A DNA stretch of 64,000 nt from contig JASGJW010000001.1 of assembly GCA_047601145.1 (NCBI GenBank), forward strand, positions 124,001 through 188,000, read 5' to 3'. The first letter of the stretch is position 1, and every line of letters starts with the position of its first letter. Both the position numbers and the translations under genes were made by a program. This stretch comes from UBA7672 sp047601145. GTDB lineage: Bacteria; Pseudomonadota; Alphaproteobacteria; Caulobacterales; Hyphomonadaceae. Shown piece by piece: positions 1-9,274 of the stretch. The notes under the pieces are model-generated. The model did not search any database. It was not told the origin of the DNA and was given only the letters and a program-made list of their open reading frames with translations.

Positions 1-731
1 TCCGCGCCTGCTCCCCCATCCAGCGCGTCGGCTCCAGCTCCACCCACCATCAGGTTCGCAAGACCATTCCCGATCACGTACGCCCCGCCAGACGTCGCAA
101 CCACCGCATCCTCGATCTCATTGTCGCCCAGGCTGTAATACGACAGCGCGACATAAACCGTGTCACGTCCACCGCCCGCGCTCTCGACCAGAACATCCCC
201 GATATTGTCCACGAAGTAGGTGTCGTTGCCGGCCCCGCCAACCATGAAGTCCGCGCCCGCCCCGCCATCCAGCGCGTCGGCTCCAACCCCGCCAACCATC
301 AGGTTCGCCAGCGCGTTGCCAACAACATAGCAGCCCGCAGACCCCGTGATCACCACGTCCTCGATCTCATTGTCGCCAAGGCTGTAATACGCAATCGACG
401 TATAGACCGTATCCCGGCCCTCGCCTGCGTTCTCGATGATCACATCCGCAATGTTGTCCACGAAGTAGAGGTCATTACCCCCGCCTCCGATCAGCATGTC
501 AGCGCCCGCTCCCCCATCCAGAGCGTTCACCGCGCCGTTGCCCACAATCAGGTTCGCAAGCGCATTGCCAAACAGGTTGATCGCACCCGCAAAACCCGAC
601 ACCGCAAGATCTTCAACGTTCGCTGACAGCGTGTAGCGAAGCTCCGACCCGATCACGACCCCCGTGCTCGTGAACACCGTGTCCCGACCCTCGCCAACAA
701 GCTCCGTGACAATGTCCCCCGCATTGTCCAC
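1..731. repeat. Copy 1 of a near-perfect 731-bp repeat shared by two adjacent RTX genes
   Basis: Bases 1-731 align without gaps to 6718-7448 (offset 6717). The only mismatch I found by reading both copies is at 289 (C) versus 7006 (T), which changes Gly to Glu in the encoded repeat. Identity ends abruptly at 732/7449. Copy 1 continues past the left edge of the window, so its true length is unknown. The offset is a multiple of three and both copies are read in the same frame. Confidence 0.95.
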
Positions 732-3700
732 AACGTAGACGTCGTTGCCTAACCCACCCACCAGCAAATCCGCTCCAGACCCGCCGTCGAGGACGTTCGA
801 TCCGCCATCGCCGGTCAACACGTCGTTGAACGCAGAGCCGGTTAGGTTTTCGATACCTCTCAGTGTGTTGGTTCCTGATCCGCCAGTTGCCTGCGGGATC
901 ATAATCGCAAGGCTAACGCTTACTCCCGATGCGGCGCTCCGATAGACCGCTGTATCGATCCCTGTCCCGCCATCGAGAACGTCGTTGCCGCCGCCTCCGA
1001 TAAGGGTGTCGTTACCGGCCCCGCCGGAGAGAACGTTTGCGCCACCAGTGCCCGTCAGAACATCGTCAAAGCCCGACCCGGTAAGGTTCTCGATCGAGAT
1101 AAGCGTATCGGTCCCGGCTCCAAACGTATTCTGCGCCCCAGAAAGCGCGAGACTGACCGACACGGCCGACGTTGCGGACTGATAAGAAGCGGTGTCGAGA
1201 TCTCCTCCCCCATCGAGTATGTCGTTGCCTGCCCCGCCGGAGAGAACGTTCGCGGTGCTATTGCCAGTCAGAACATCGTTGAAGCTGGAACCTGCGAGGT
1301 TCTCGATCGAGACGAGCGTGTCGGTTCCGGCGCCAAGCGTGTTCTGAGCGCCCGAAAGCGCGAGGCTCACCGTCACGGCCGACGTAGCGGACTGATAGGT
1401 CGCAGTGTCGAAATCATCCCCACCGTCGAGCAGGTCGTTGCCGGCCCCGCCGTCCAGCGTATCGGCGCCATACCCGCCATAGAGCGAATTGGCCTGCGAA
1501 TTTCCTGTGAGCCTGTCCTCGCCATTTGACCCGATGAGGTTTTCGACGCTGACAAGCGTGTGAACGTTCCACGGCGTTATTGTCTGAGGACCGGTCAGCG
1601 AAAGATCGACGATCACGCTGCGATTCCACGTCGCGTACGAGACAGTGTCGTTGCCGGCGCCGCCATCGAAGACGTCATTGCCGCCATCTTCCGGAAAAGC
1701 GTACTGGCTGATGACGAAACCCGACATCAGATCATCACCGCTGCCGCCGTTGATGATATCGTCACCCATCCCGCCCGACAGGATATCGTTGCCGCCGCCG
1801 CCGAACAGGACGTCGCTGCCCTCCCCTCCATTGAGGGAGTTTGCTCCGCCATCGCCCGTCAGCGTGTCCGCCCACATCGTGCCCTGAAGGCCCTCGACAT
1901 TGGTGAGTGTCTTGATCCCCGCCCCTCCAGTATTCTGGGGGCCGGCAATGTTCAGATCAAAAACGACGCCTGCGGTTTGTCCGCTGAATTCGAAACTGAC
2001 CGTATCGACGCCGGATCCGCCATCGAAGACATCGTTGCCGCTCCCGCCGACAAGCAAGTCGTCGCCTTCCCCGCCAGATAGAAAATCGTTCCCCTCATCG
2101 CCAACGAGCCAGTCGTCTCCCGTTTCCCCGTAAAGACTGTCGTCGCCAACGCCGCCGTGCAACTGATCGCCGCTGCCGCCGCCGTAGATGATGTCGTTGC
2201 CGGCTGCGCCGTTGATCACATTGACGGCGCTGGTGCCGAAAATCTGGTTGTCATCGGAATTTCCATAGGCGTCCGTTCCGTTGACCAGATGCCAGATCTC
2301 GAAATTCTCGGGCATCTCGTAGAGCCCGTCGCTCCCGATGAGCGTATCGATGCCACCGCCGGGCAGCTCGCGGACCTCGTCAAATCCATCCAGATAATAT
2401 GTGTCGTTGCCGGCGCCGCCGACCAACAGATCATCGTCTGCCCCGCCATAGAGGATGTCGTTGCCAGCCGATCCAATCAGAATATCGGCGCCGCCCAGGC
2501 CATTGAGCGTCCCGCCGCCAACAGGCGCAATGAGAGCATCAGCATCCGCCGTTCCAAGCAACGCACTTACAAGACGAACATCAGCGGCTGAAGCAGTCCC
2601 GCCGATGCGAATAACGACCTGCCCGCCGGCAGTCTGCGCCGTCAGCGTGGTGAAGCCGCCCCCCGAACTGAATGAAACGCTCGTCGGCGCCAGAGAGGAA
2701 AGATCGATGACGTCCACGCCGGTCTGAAAATCCGTCAGCGTGTCGAACGCGCCTGACGTTGAATCGCTAGCGCTGCCATAGAAGAACACGTCCTTTCCGG
2801 CCCCGCCGGTGAGCTGGTCGGCGCCTCCGCCGCCGCGAAGAATGTCAGCGCCATCTCCACCATCGAGCCGATCTGAAGCCGCCCCACCTGCAAGGTAGTC
2901 GAGACCTGACTGACCGTAGACTGTTCCGGACTGGGTCCCTAGTGAGCCATCAAATACGTCGCGCTCTCCTCCCAGTCGGATGTCGCCGGCGATGCTTCCT
3001 GCGTTGATGATGCTGTCGCGCCGGTCTGGCCCGCCATTTGGGTTCACATTGAGCTCGATCCGCCCAACGATCTGGCCAGTGTTTATGAGATCGATCGCGC
3101 CGCCGTTGACGGTCCAGCTGCTTTTGATTGCAACGGCGCCCTGGATCAGACCGCTGTTGCGTATGACGTTCACGCCGCCCTGGTAGTAAAGATCGATCGC
3201 GACCGCGGGCGCGCCAGCGGCGATTGCAACCGAGATGATGTCTCCTGAATTGTCGAGCCTTAGGGAGCCCGTTGATATGCCGATTGCATATGCGCCCAGA
3301 TCGCCTTCGGCGCGGATCAGGCCCGTGTTTGTGATGCTGCCGCCGTTATGCGCATAGAGCCCCACGCCGAAAAAATTGTTTGAATCGGCTAGGATATCGC
3401 CATCGTTCGTCAGCGCCGTCGGCGCCCAGTACCCCATCCCTGCGGCGACGCCATATCCGGCCTGGGCGGAGATGACGCCCGTATTGATGATCGTGTCAGC
3501 GCCCCAACCGCTTGCGAATCCATAGACGCTGCCCGCTGCGGTCTGGATTATGCTTTCGAGACCATAGGTTGCCCATCCGGAGACATTGCCCGCGAGCAGG
3601 TTTGGATCGCCAGGGGCTTCCGCCGATATGGTCCCGGCATTCACGATCCGGGGGAAATTTCCAACAAGCCCAACCGCTCCATCGATACCGCCAATCGATT

Positions 3701-5465
3701 TGAGGTGACCAAGGTTGGTGAACTCAGGCCTTGGAATGTCGTTCCCGGATGCGATCGGCGCGAACCCCGAGCCGTCGTCGGATATCCATTGTTCATCAGC
3801 TTCGACTGTGAAGTTCGTATAGAAGGAAAAATTCTGCGCATGCGTGATGCTCGTGGTCAGAAAGATCCCGCTGGATAGACCAGGCGCGGCGGCCAAGGGG
3901 CCGCTTGCGATCGGGCTGAGCCCGATGGCGCCCGATGGCATGGAGGCGGGAAAAGTAACGGCCCCTCCACCGGAGACCAGCACGGTTGCCGCCCCGAGCG
4001 TATAGGCGTGGTATTGCTGTCCATTGACCGTCGTGAGGCCAGCATTGGACCAGCCGCCAATCAGCGCCAGTTGTCCTTGCGCAGTTGTTTGAACGTAGAG
4101 CGTGGAACCGCCCGTGAAGGATGCGACATCGCCCGCGCCGATGGCGAGCGTCTGCGCGCCCGGCAATGCGATGGCCTCAAAGCCCTGGACGCGCCCGGAA
4201 GCGGCGACTGCCGACAGATTCAAGATGTGCGAGCTGTTCGGCAGGGTGAGGACGTCGAACCCTTCATTGCCCTGCACGTCCTGAAACGCGTAGTCATTGA
4301 GAATGACGACATCATCGCCCGGTCCTGCGATCGCGATGTCTCCGCCCTCGACGATAAGCCGGTCGGCGCCAAACTCTCCATAGAGCCGGTCGCGACCAAC
4401 GCCTCCGTCAATGACATCATCACCCCGGCCGCCTACCAGCAGATCGGCGCCGGCGCCGCCGAACAGATCATCATTGCCCCGGTCGCCTTCGACGTAATCG
4501 CTTGTAACGCCGCCGATGAAGCGATCGGCGCCCCAGCCAAGCAAAACGAGGCCGCTGATGCCGCCAGAGGCGCTGTCAACGAGGTCATCGCCCTCACCGA
4601 GAATGATGGAGCCATTGATCGAGCCGCGATTGGTGATGACGTTATCGCCCCCGCCCAGATAGATTTCACCATTGATGATGCCCGAGGCCTCATTTGTGAT
4701 GTGTTCGTTGCCGTGCTGGGTCGGCGAAAAGGCGTACTCCTGAACGTAAATGGCGATATCGGCAGATATGACGCCAGAATTGACGACATTCATCGATTCG
4801 ACTGCCAGACTGGCGAGGTAGACGCCCACGGAGGCGTAGTTGGGCGACGTCGAAACCGCCGCGATTAGCCCGGCGTTGATGATGCTTGGATCCTCGGTGA
4901 CGCCGAATTTTCCCCGCCCAAGACCAACGGCGACAGCGCCATCGCCCTCGGCGAGGATCTGACCGCCGGCAAGATTGTGCACGAGGCCACCGTTCTGGCG
5001 GGAGATCGCGTTGGCAGAAGCCCCTTGCGCGGCAATCAGTCCGGAATTCTCGATGATCGCGCCTGAGGCCCAATCGACGATGGCAATCGCGGCGCCCGCT
5101 GGCGCGACGGCGAAAATCTGGCCGCTGTTCTGCAGCCCACCTCGCCACGAACTCTCGATACCGATGGTGATGGCGCTTGCTGTTGCGGTTTCCGCAACCA
5201 TGAGACCCGTGTTGACGATGGCGCCGAAATTCATCGACCAGATGACGGACGACATGTCGGTCGGGTGCGGATTGAAATTCCACATCGTGCCTGCGTTGGA
5301 CAGGTCCGGATCGTAGACAATGTATCCGTAGTTCCTGAACAGCGTGTAGGTGGACCGGCCATAGTAAAGTGCGCCGGCGCCGACCGTCAGATTGCCGAGG
5401 ACCTCGATGAGGTCAGTTACGTTTGGCGGCGCTGTCGGTTGGGCAGGAAGCGTAACAAGCGACAT
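1..5465 (-). CDS. Giant RTX (hemolysin-type calcium-binding) exoprotein, C-terminus beyond window
   Basis: The frame opens at the ATG complementary to 5463-5465 (MSLVTLPAQPT...) and stays open to base 1, giving at least 1,821 residues with the end missing. There is no Sec signal peptide, as expected for a type I secretion substrate. Roughly the first 300 residues, and again about residues 560-830, carry repeated NSGxI/NTGxI motifs (for example IINTG.ISA, LINTGQIVG) that suggest a right-handed beta-helix. Between and after them are RTX nonapeptide runs (GGAGNDxLxGG type) separated by about 55-residue linkers of the form TxSYxSATSxVxVSLxLSGxQNT...LxSIENL. The last 240 visible residues are 83-residue units nearly identical to those of the protease gene upstream. 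It lies directly downstream of the metalloprotease and the exporter genes on the same strand, so secretion by that system is the natural inference. The function (adhesin, S-layer-like or matrix protein) is unknown. Confidence 0.85.
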   Translation of the reverse strand, partial: MSLVTLPAQPTAPPNVTDLIEVLGNLTVGAGALYYGRSTYTLFRNYGYIVYDPDLSNAGTMWNFNPHPTDMSSVIWSMNFGAIVNTGLMVAETATASAITIGIESSWRGGLQNSGQIFAVAPAGAAIAIVDWASGAIIENSGLIAAQGASANAISRQNGGLVHNLAGGQILAEGDGAVAVGLGRGKFGVTEDPSIINAGLIAAVSTSPNYASVGVYLASLAVESMNVVNSGVISADIAIYVQEYAFSPTQHGNEHITNEASGIINGEIYLGGGDNVITNRGSINGSIILGEGDDLVDSASGGISGLVLLGWGADRFIGGVTSDYVEGDRGNDDLFGGAGADLLVGGRGDDVIDGGVGRDRLYGEFGADRLIVEGGDIAIAGPGDDVVILNDYAFQDVQGNEGFDVLTLPNSSHILNLSAVAASGRVQGFEAIALPGAQTLAIGAGDVASFTGGSTLYVQTTAQGQLALIGGWSNAGLTTVNGQQYHAYTLGAATVLVSGGGAVTFPASMPSGAIGLSPIASGPLAAAPGLSSGIFLTTSITHAQNFSFYTNFTVEADEQWISDDGSGFAPIASGNDIPRPEFTNLGHLKSIGGIDGAVGLVGNFPRIVNAGTISAEAPGDPNLLAGNVSGWATYGLESIIQTAAGSVYGFASGWGADTIINTGVISAQAGYGVAAGMGYWAPTALTNDGDILADSNNFFGVGLYAHNGGSITNTGLIRAEGDLGAYAIGISTGSLRLDNSGDIISVAIAAGAPAVAIDLYYQGGVNVIRNSGLIQGAVAIKSSWTVNGGAIDLINTGQIVGRIELNVNPNGGPDRRDSIINAGSIAGDIRLGGERDVFDGSLGTQSGTVYGQSGLDYLAGGAASDRLDGGDGADILRGGGGADQLTGGAGKDVFFYGSASDSTSGAFDTLTDFQTGVDVIDLSSLAPTSVSFSSGGGFTTLTAQTAGGQVVIRIGGTASAADVRLVSALLGTADADALIAPVGGGTLNGLGGADILIGSAGNDILYGGADDDLLVGGAGNDTYYLDGFDEVRELPGGGIDTLIGSDGLYEMPENFEIWHLVNGTDAYGNSDDNQIFGTSAVNVINGAAGNDIIYGGGSGDQLHGGVGDDSLYGETGDDWLVGDEGNDFLSGGEGDDLLVGGSGNDVFDGGSGVDTVSFEFSGQTAGVVFDLNIAGPQNTGGAGIKTLTNVEGLQGTMWADTLTGDGGANSLNGGEGSDVLFGGGGNDILSGGMGDDIINGGSGDDLMSGFVISQYAFPEDGGNDVFDGGAGNDTVSYATWNRSVIVDLSLTGPQTITPWNVHTLVSVENLIGSNGEDRLTGNSQANSLYGGYGADTLDGGAGNDLLDGGDDFDTATYQSATSAVTVSLALSGAQNTLGAGTDTLVSIENLAGSSFNDVLTGNSTANVLSGGAGNDILDGGGDLDTASYQSATSAVSVSLALSGAQNTFGAGTDTLISIENLTGSGFDDVLTGTGGANVLSGGAGNDTLIGGGGNDVLDGGTGIDTAVYRSAASGVSVSLAIMIPQATGGSGTNTLRGIENLTGSAFNDVLTGDGGSNVLDGGSGADLLVGGLGNDVYVVDNAGDIVTELVGEGRDTVFTSTGVVIGSELRYTLSANVEDLAVSGFAGAINLFGNALANLIVGNGAVNALDGGAGADMLIGGGGNDLYFVDNIADVIIENAGEGRDTVYTSIAYYSLGDNEIEDVVITGSAGCYVVGNALANLMVGGVGADALDGGAGADFMVGGAGNDTYFVDNIGDVLVESAGGGRDTVYVALSYYSLGDNEIEDAVVATSGGAYVIGNGLANLMVGGAGADALDGGAGA

Positions 5466-5759
5466 CTGACAACAAATTCCCCCGCCTGAATGTCGGTCAG
5501 GCCCGAGGAAACTGTGCCCAACCGGGGCTGCCGTGTCCAGCCGTCTGCATCCATCGCACGACACACATGTGCGGGTCAGAACGCGTTACAGGATAATGAT
5601 ACGAACGTCGGGTCCGCGCGCCTGCTTTGGGTCGCTACGCTACGAGCATCGAGGATATTCGTTTCATCGCATGAGTTCACTCATCGCTGGCAATAGGCTG
5701 GGCCTCGAACCTGGCGCGCCTCTATTCCGTGAACAGAGGGGTCTAACCGAGCTGTTCGC

Positions 5760-8700
5760 TCACTGATCGATGACGGCCCATTCGGGCCTGGGGGCCGCCC
5801 CGAGAGCTGCAAGATCAGAGAAGTCAGTCGGATCGAACACGTCAGCGCCCACGTGTGCGATGTCCGCGCGCGTGAGGCTGGCGACGCCGTGGATATCGTC
5901 GGCTTGCATCAGGATCTCGTGCGCTAGCTGGTCGGCCAGGGATTCGACCTCGCCCTGCCAGGTTCCGGCCGGCAGGATCTCCGGCGATCCATCCGACAGC
6001 TTGCCCGCAAGGACGGCCCCGATCAGCGGTTCAGTATCCAGCCCATAGGCCGGGAGGATCTCTGGTGCCGGATCAGCATCCTTGGCCGACATGGCCATGA
6101 GTTCGATGCCGCCATCCCCGACCGACAGCGGGTTGGAGGAGCCATCCGTCACCACGAAGTCGCTCGCGCTTATGGCCGGCGCGCCCGACAGCGTCGCCAG
6201 CAGCACCGCCGCTCCCCCATTCGTTCCGTCCGCATCCCAGTAAAGCTGGCCATTGCTGGTGTTGTAGAGGAACTGGCCGTTCGTCCCGCTCGCTGTGGGA
6301 GAGGCTCCCGTTCTCAGCGTCACCGCTCCGCCCGCAGTGAGACCTCCGCCGAACCCCGGCGCGCTCACCTGGATCTTGTCCACGCCTGACACGAAGTCGG
6401 TGATCACATCACCTCCCTCACTCGCTGCCATGTAGGCGAACCGGTCCGCGCCTGCCCCACCCACCAGCGTGTCAGAGCCGCCACGGCCCCACAGCACGTT
6501 CGCACCGCCATTGCCAACCAGCAGGTTCGCCAGCCCATTGCCGCCTGCGCTGATATTCCCCGACCCCAGCAACGCCAGGTCTTCAACTTCCGTGTCACCC
6601 AGCGTGTAGCTGATCGAGGCGTAGACCGTATCCCGCCCCTCGCCCACGCTCTCGATCACCGTGTCCCCCAGGTTGTCCACGAAGTAACTGTCGTTCCCGC
6701 CACCCCCAACCATGAAGTCCGCGCCTGCTCCCCCATCCAGCGCGTCGGCTCCAGCTCCACCCACCATCAGGTTCGCAAGACCATTCCCGATCACGTACGC
6801 CCCGCCAGACGTCGCAACCACCGCATCCTCGATCTCATTGTCGCCCAGGCTGTAATACGACAGCGCGACATAAACCGTGTCACGTCCACCGCCCGCGCTC
6901 TCGACCAGAACATCCCCGATATTGTCCACGAAGTAGGTGTCGTTGCCGGCCCCGCCAACCATGAAGTCCGCGCCCGCCCCGCCATCCAGCGCGTCGGCTC
7001 CAACCTCGCCAACCATCAGGTTCGCCAGCGCGTTGCCAACAACATAGCAGCCCGCAGACCCCGTGATCACCACGTCCTCGATCTCATTGTCGCCAAGGCT
7101 GTAATACGCAATCGACGTATAGACCGTATCCCGGCCCTCGCCTGCGTTCTCGATGATCACATCCGCAATGTTGTCCACGAAGTAGAGGTCATTACCCCCG
7201 CCTCCGATCAGCATGTCAGCGCCCGCTCCCCCATCCAGAGCGTTCACCGCGCCGTTGCCCACAATCAGGTTCGCAAGCGCATTGCCAAACAGGTTGATCG
7301 CACCCGCAAAACCCGACACCGCAAGATCTTCAACGTTCGCTGACAGCGTGTAGCGAAGCTCCGACCCGATCACGACCCCCGTGCTCGTGAACACCGTGTC
7401 CCGACCCTCGCCAACAAGCTCCGTGACAATGTCCCCCGCATTGTCCACGACAAAGACATCATCACCCAGGCCGCCTTGCATGGTGTCGGCGCCCGCCCCG
7501 CCATCGAGGCTGTCGTTTCCAGAACCTCCTTGCAGGTCATCGGCGCCAAGGCCGCCGAGCAGCTGATCGTCCCCGCCACGACCAAGTAACTGGTCGTTGC
7601 CAGCGCCCCCCGTCAGACGATTGGCGACGTCATTGCCTGAGATCTGATCATTGCCCGCTCCGCCGATCGCATTCTCGATGACGACGCCACGGGAGATGAC
7701 GATGTTGTAGGTTGCCCCTCCCGCGCTCATGAACGCTTCGGGCCGAAGATCAATCGAGGACCCCTGCGAATACCCGGACAGATCCAGCGTATCGTTTCCC
7801 CCGCCATCCCAGATCGTGAAGCCGGCAACCTGGCTTGCGGAGGTAATCGAAAATTCCGGGCGACCCGCGTTTGAATTGAACCCGTAGGTGGTATCGCCCG
7901 TCCGCGTCGCCGTGTTGACGCCATAGAGCCGCTGGATCGCTGCAATATCATGAAGCTGCGGCGTAGATGCGTACGTCGCCCACGCCCCGCCAACAGCGGT
8001 CGTTGCAAAGTAGCTCATCACCGTGAAGAGGCGCGAGTCGCCATGATACTCGGCGTTGGCCGCGTAGGTTATCGAAACGCCTTCTTCAGCGTCATAGTCT
8101 CCGGGATGGCTCAATCCCAGCGCATGGCCGATCTCATGCAGCAGGGTGTGCGGCCCGAATTCGCCAACGACCGGGTTTGCATTCGAGGCCAAGCTGACAT
8201 TGACCCAGATGTCGCCTTGCGCGCTTGTCGAACTGGTGTTGCCGCTATTGGGAAGCGTTGCAAACGCAGATGCGCCGGATTCGCCGGTCGAATAGTTTGC
8301 GAACACGATCGCCGCATTGTTGGAATAGGCATCGTCGCCTGTGCCGGTGCCGACACGCACGAAGTTGATATTGGCGACTTCCGCCCAGGCCTGGAGGGCA
8401 GCTTCGGCCGCTGCGATCTGCACGGGCGTGAAGCGCGAGAACCCTCCCGTATCGCCAGGCATCGTGGTCGGCGCCGTCGACCTGAATGAATAAGTCACGG
8501 TTACGGACTGTCCGAACGAGGCCGCCCAGCTCGCGCCGTCCCGCGTAAGCTGATAGGCCGCCTCAGTCCAGGAGAAGAACGGCTTACCGTTGGGTGCGAA
8601 AGTCGTAACGGTCGAGGAGCCCGTTTCAATGGCTTGCGCGTTGAGGGTGTATGCGCCAGTGGCCGAACCATCGAACCCGCGCGCGACGACGTAATAAGTG

Positions 8701-9188
8701 CCTGTCGTCGATGGCCGGAACATCAACAAAGCATCCGAGATGATGCCACCGTCATCATCCTCCGCAACGAGCGCGTTGTTCGCATCGCGCAGCTCGATGT
8801 AGGAATCCTGTATTCCTCCAAGACCGTTCCGCGACATGGAGAAGACATAAGTCTGGCCCGCCTGGAGCGTGATCTTGAAATAGTCCTGGTCGCCAGAGTT
8901 GTTGATCTGGCTGTTGACGTTCACACCAAGCGTCAGGTTCGCGAGCGTTGAGGTGTCGTCCGCGATATCATCGCCGAGCGCCAAAGTTGTCTCGCCGACA
9001 GGCGCTGCAAGCGGGGAACTGAAGCCGACCTTTGCCTGGCCGCCAGTCTCCTCCAAATCGATCGCGACAGGGTCGACTGCGGGCGCCAAGTACCTGAGCG
9101 TCGCATTATCGCCAACATACTTGTGGCTTAACGCGCCTGAGAAATCGTTCAGGTCTTCAAAGCGATCGGTCGTCAGCCACGATCTCAT
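5760..9188 (-). CDS. Serralysin-like M10 metalloprotease with PPC domain and RTX repeats
   Basis: This 1,142-residue protein is a secreted zinc endopeptidase of the metzincin/serralysin type. About residues 75-185 form a bacterial pre-peptidase C-terminal (PPC) domain (GDQDYFKI...AYTL). The catalytic site HEIGHALGLSHPGDY starts at His351, with Glu352, His355 and His361, and the Met-turn follows as TVMSYF. From about residue 500 there are RTX nonapeptides and then 83-residue repeats each carrying YFVDN and RDTVY. The C-terminal region resembles the serralysin C-terminal/type I secretion region. No Sec signal is present. The start is supported by AAGGGGA about ten bases upstream. It is the third gene of the exporter-adaptor-substrate set. 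In serralysin systems the protease is secreted unfolded and folds on calcium outside. The PPC domain placed N-terminal to the catalytic domain is unusual for a classic serralysin. Confidence 0.9.
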   Translation of the reverse strand: MRSWLTTDRFEDLNDFSGALSHKYVGDNATLRYLAPAVDPVAIDLEETGGQAKVGFSSPLAAPVGETTLALGDDIADDTSTLANLTLGVNVNSQINNSGDQDYFKITLQAGQTYVFSMSRNGLGGIQDSYIELRDANNALVAEDDDGGIISDALLMFRPSTTGTYYVVARGFDGSATGAYTLNAQAIETGSSTVTTFAPNGKPFFSWTEAAYQLTRDGASWAASFGQSVTVTYSFRSTAPTTMPGDTGGFSRFTPVQIAAAEAALQAWAEVANINFVRVGTGTGDDAYSNNAAIVFANYSTGESGASAFATLPNSGNTSSTSAQGDIWVNVSLASNANPVVGEFGPHTLLHEIGHALGLSHPGDYDAEEGVSITYAANAEYHGDSRLFTVMSYFATTAVGGAWATYASTPQLHDIAAIQRLYGVNTATRTGDTTYGFNSNAGRPEFSITSASQVAGFTIWDGGGNDTLDLSGYSQGSSIDLRPEAFMSAGGATYNIVISRGVVIENAIGGAGNDQISGNDVANRLTGGAGNDQLLGRGGDDQLLGGLGADDLQGGSGNDSLDGGAGADTMQGGLGDDVFVVDNAGDIVTELVGEGRDTVFTSTGVVIGSELRYTLSANVEDLAVSGFAGAINLFGNALANLIVGNGAVNALDGGAGADMLIGGGGNDLYFVDNIADVIIENAGEGRDTVYTSIAYYSLGDNEIEDVVITGSAGCYVVGNALANLMVGEVGADALDGGAGADFMVGGAGNDTYFVDNIGDVLVESAGGGRDTVYVALSYYSLGDNEIEDAVVATSGGAYVIGNGLANLMVGGAGADALDGGAGADFMVGGGGNDSYFVDNLGDTVIESVGEGRDTVYASISYTLGDTEVEDLALLGSGNISAGGNGLANLLVGNGGANVLWGRGGSDTLVGGAGADRFAYMAASEGGDVITDFVSGVDKIQVSAPGFGGGLTAGGAVTLRTGASPTASGTNGQFLYNTSNGQLYWDADGTNGGAAVLLATLSGAPAISASDFVVTDGSSNPLSVGDGGIELMAMSAKDADPAPEILPAYGLDTEPLIGAVLAGKLSDGSPEILPAGTWQGEVESLADQLAHEILMQADDIHGVASLTRADIAHVGADVFDPTDFSDLAALGAAPRPEWAVIDQ
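6718..7448. repeat. Copy 2 of the near-perfect 731-bp RTX repeat
   Basis: This copy lies inside the M10 protease gene and matches 1-731 with one visible mismatch (7006). It encodes nearly three 83-residue units, each with a DALDGGAGAD-type calcium-binding turn followed by YFVDNxxD and GRDTVY motifs. The flanking RTX sequence of the two genes is clearly diverged, so the high identity is confined to this block. The identity may extend left of 6718, where the partner sequence is outside the window. Confidence 0.9.
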
Positions 9189-9274
9189 GCTCAGGGCGTC
9201 CCCTTGCTGCCTTACGCTTGGGCAGAGTCCGGCATCTCATGGCGTTCCGTCAAGCGTCCTCAAAGGGGCGTGTG

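Noticed and set aside
74..295. Arg/Trp-rich minus-strand frames inside the RTX genes
   Set aside because: They are off-frame readings of the repeats (also at 6791-7012) and duplicate only because the repeat does.
1..7462. Regular repeats of about 250 bp that might look like a CRISPR or minisatellite array
   Set aside because: They are in frame and encode 83-residue RTX units with diverged copies; there are no constant repeats with variable spacers.
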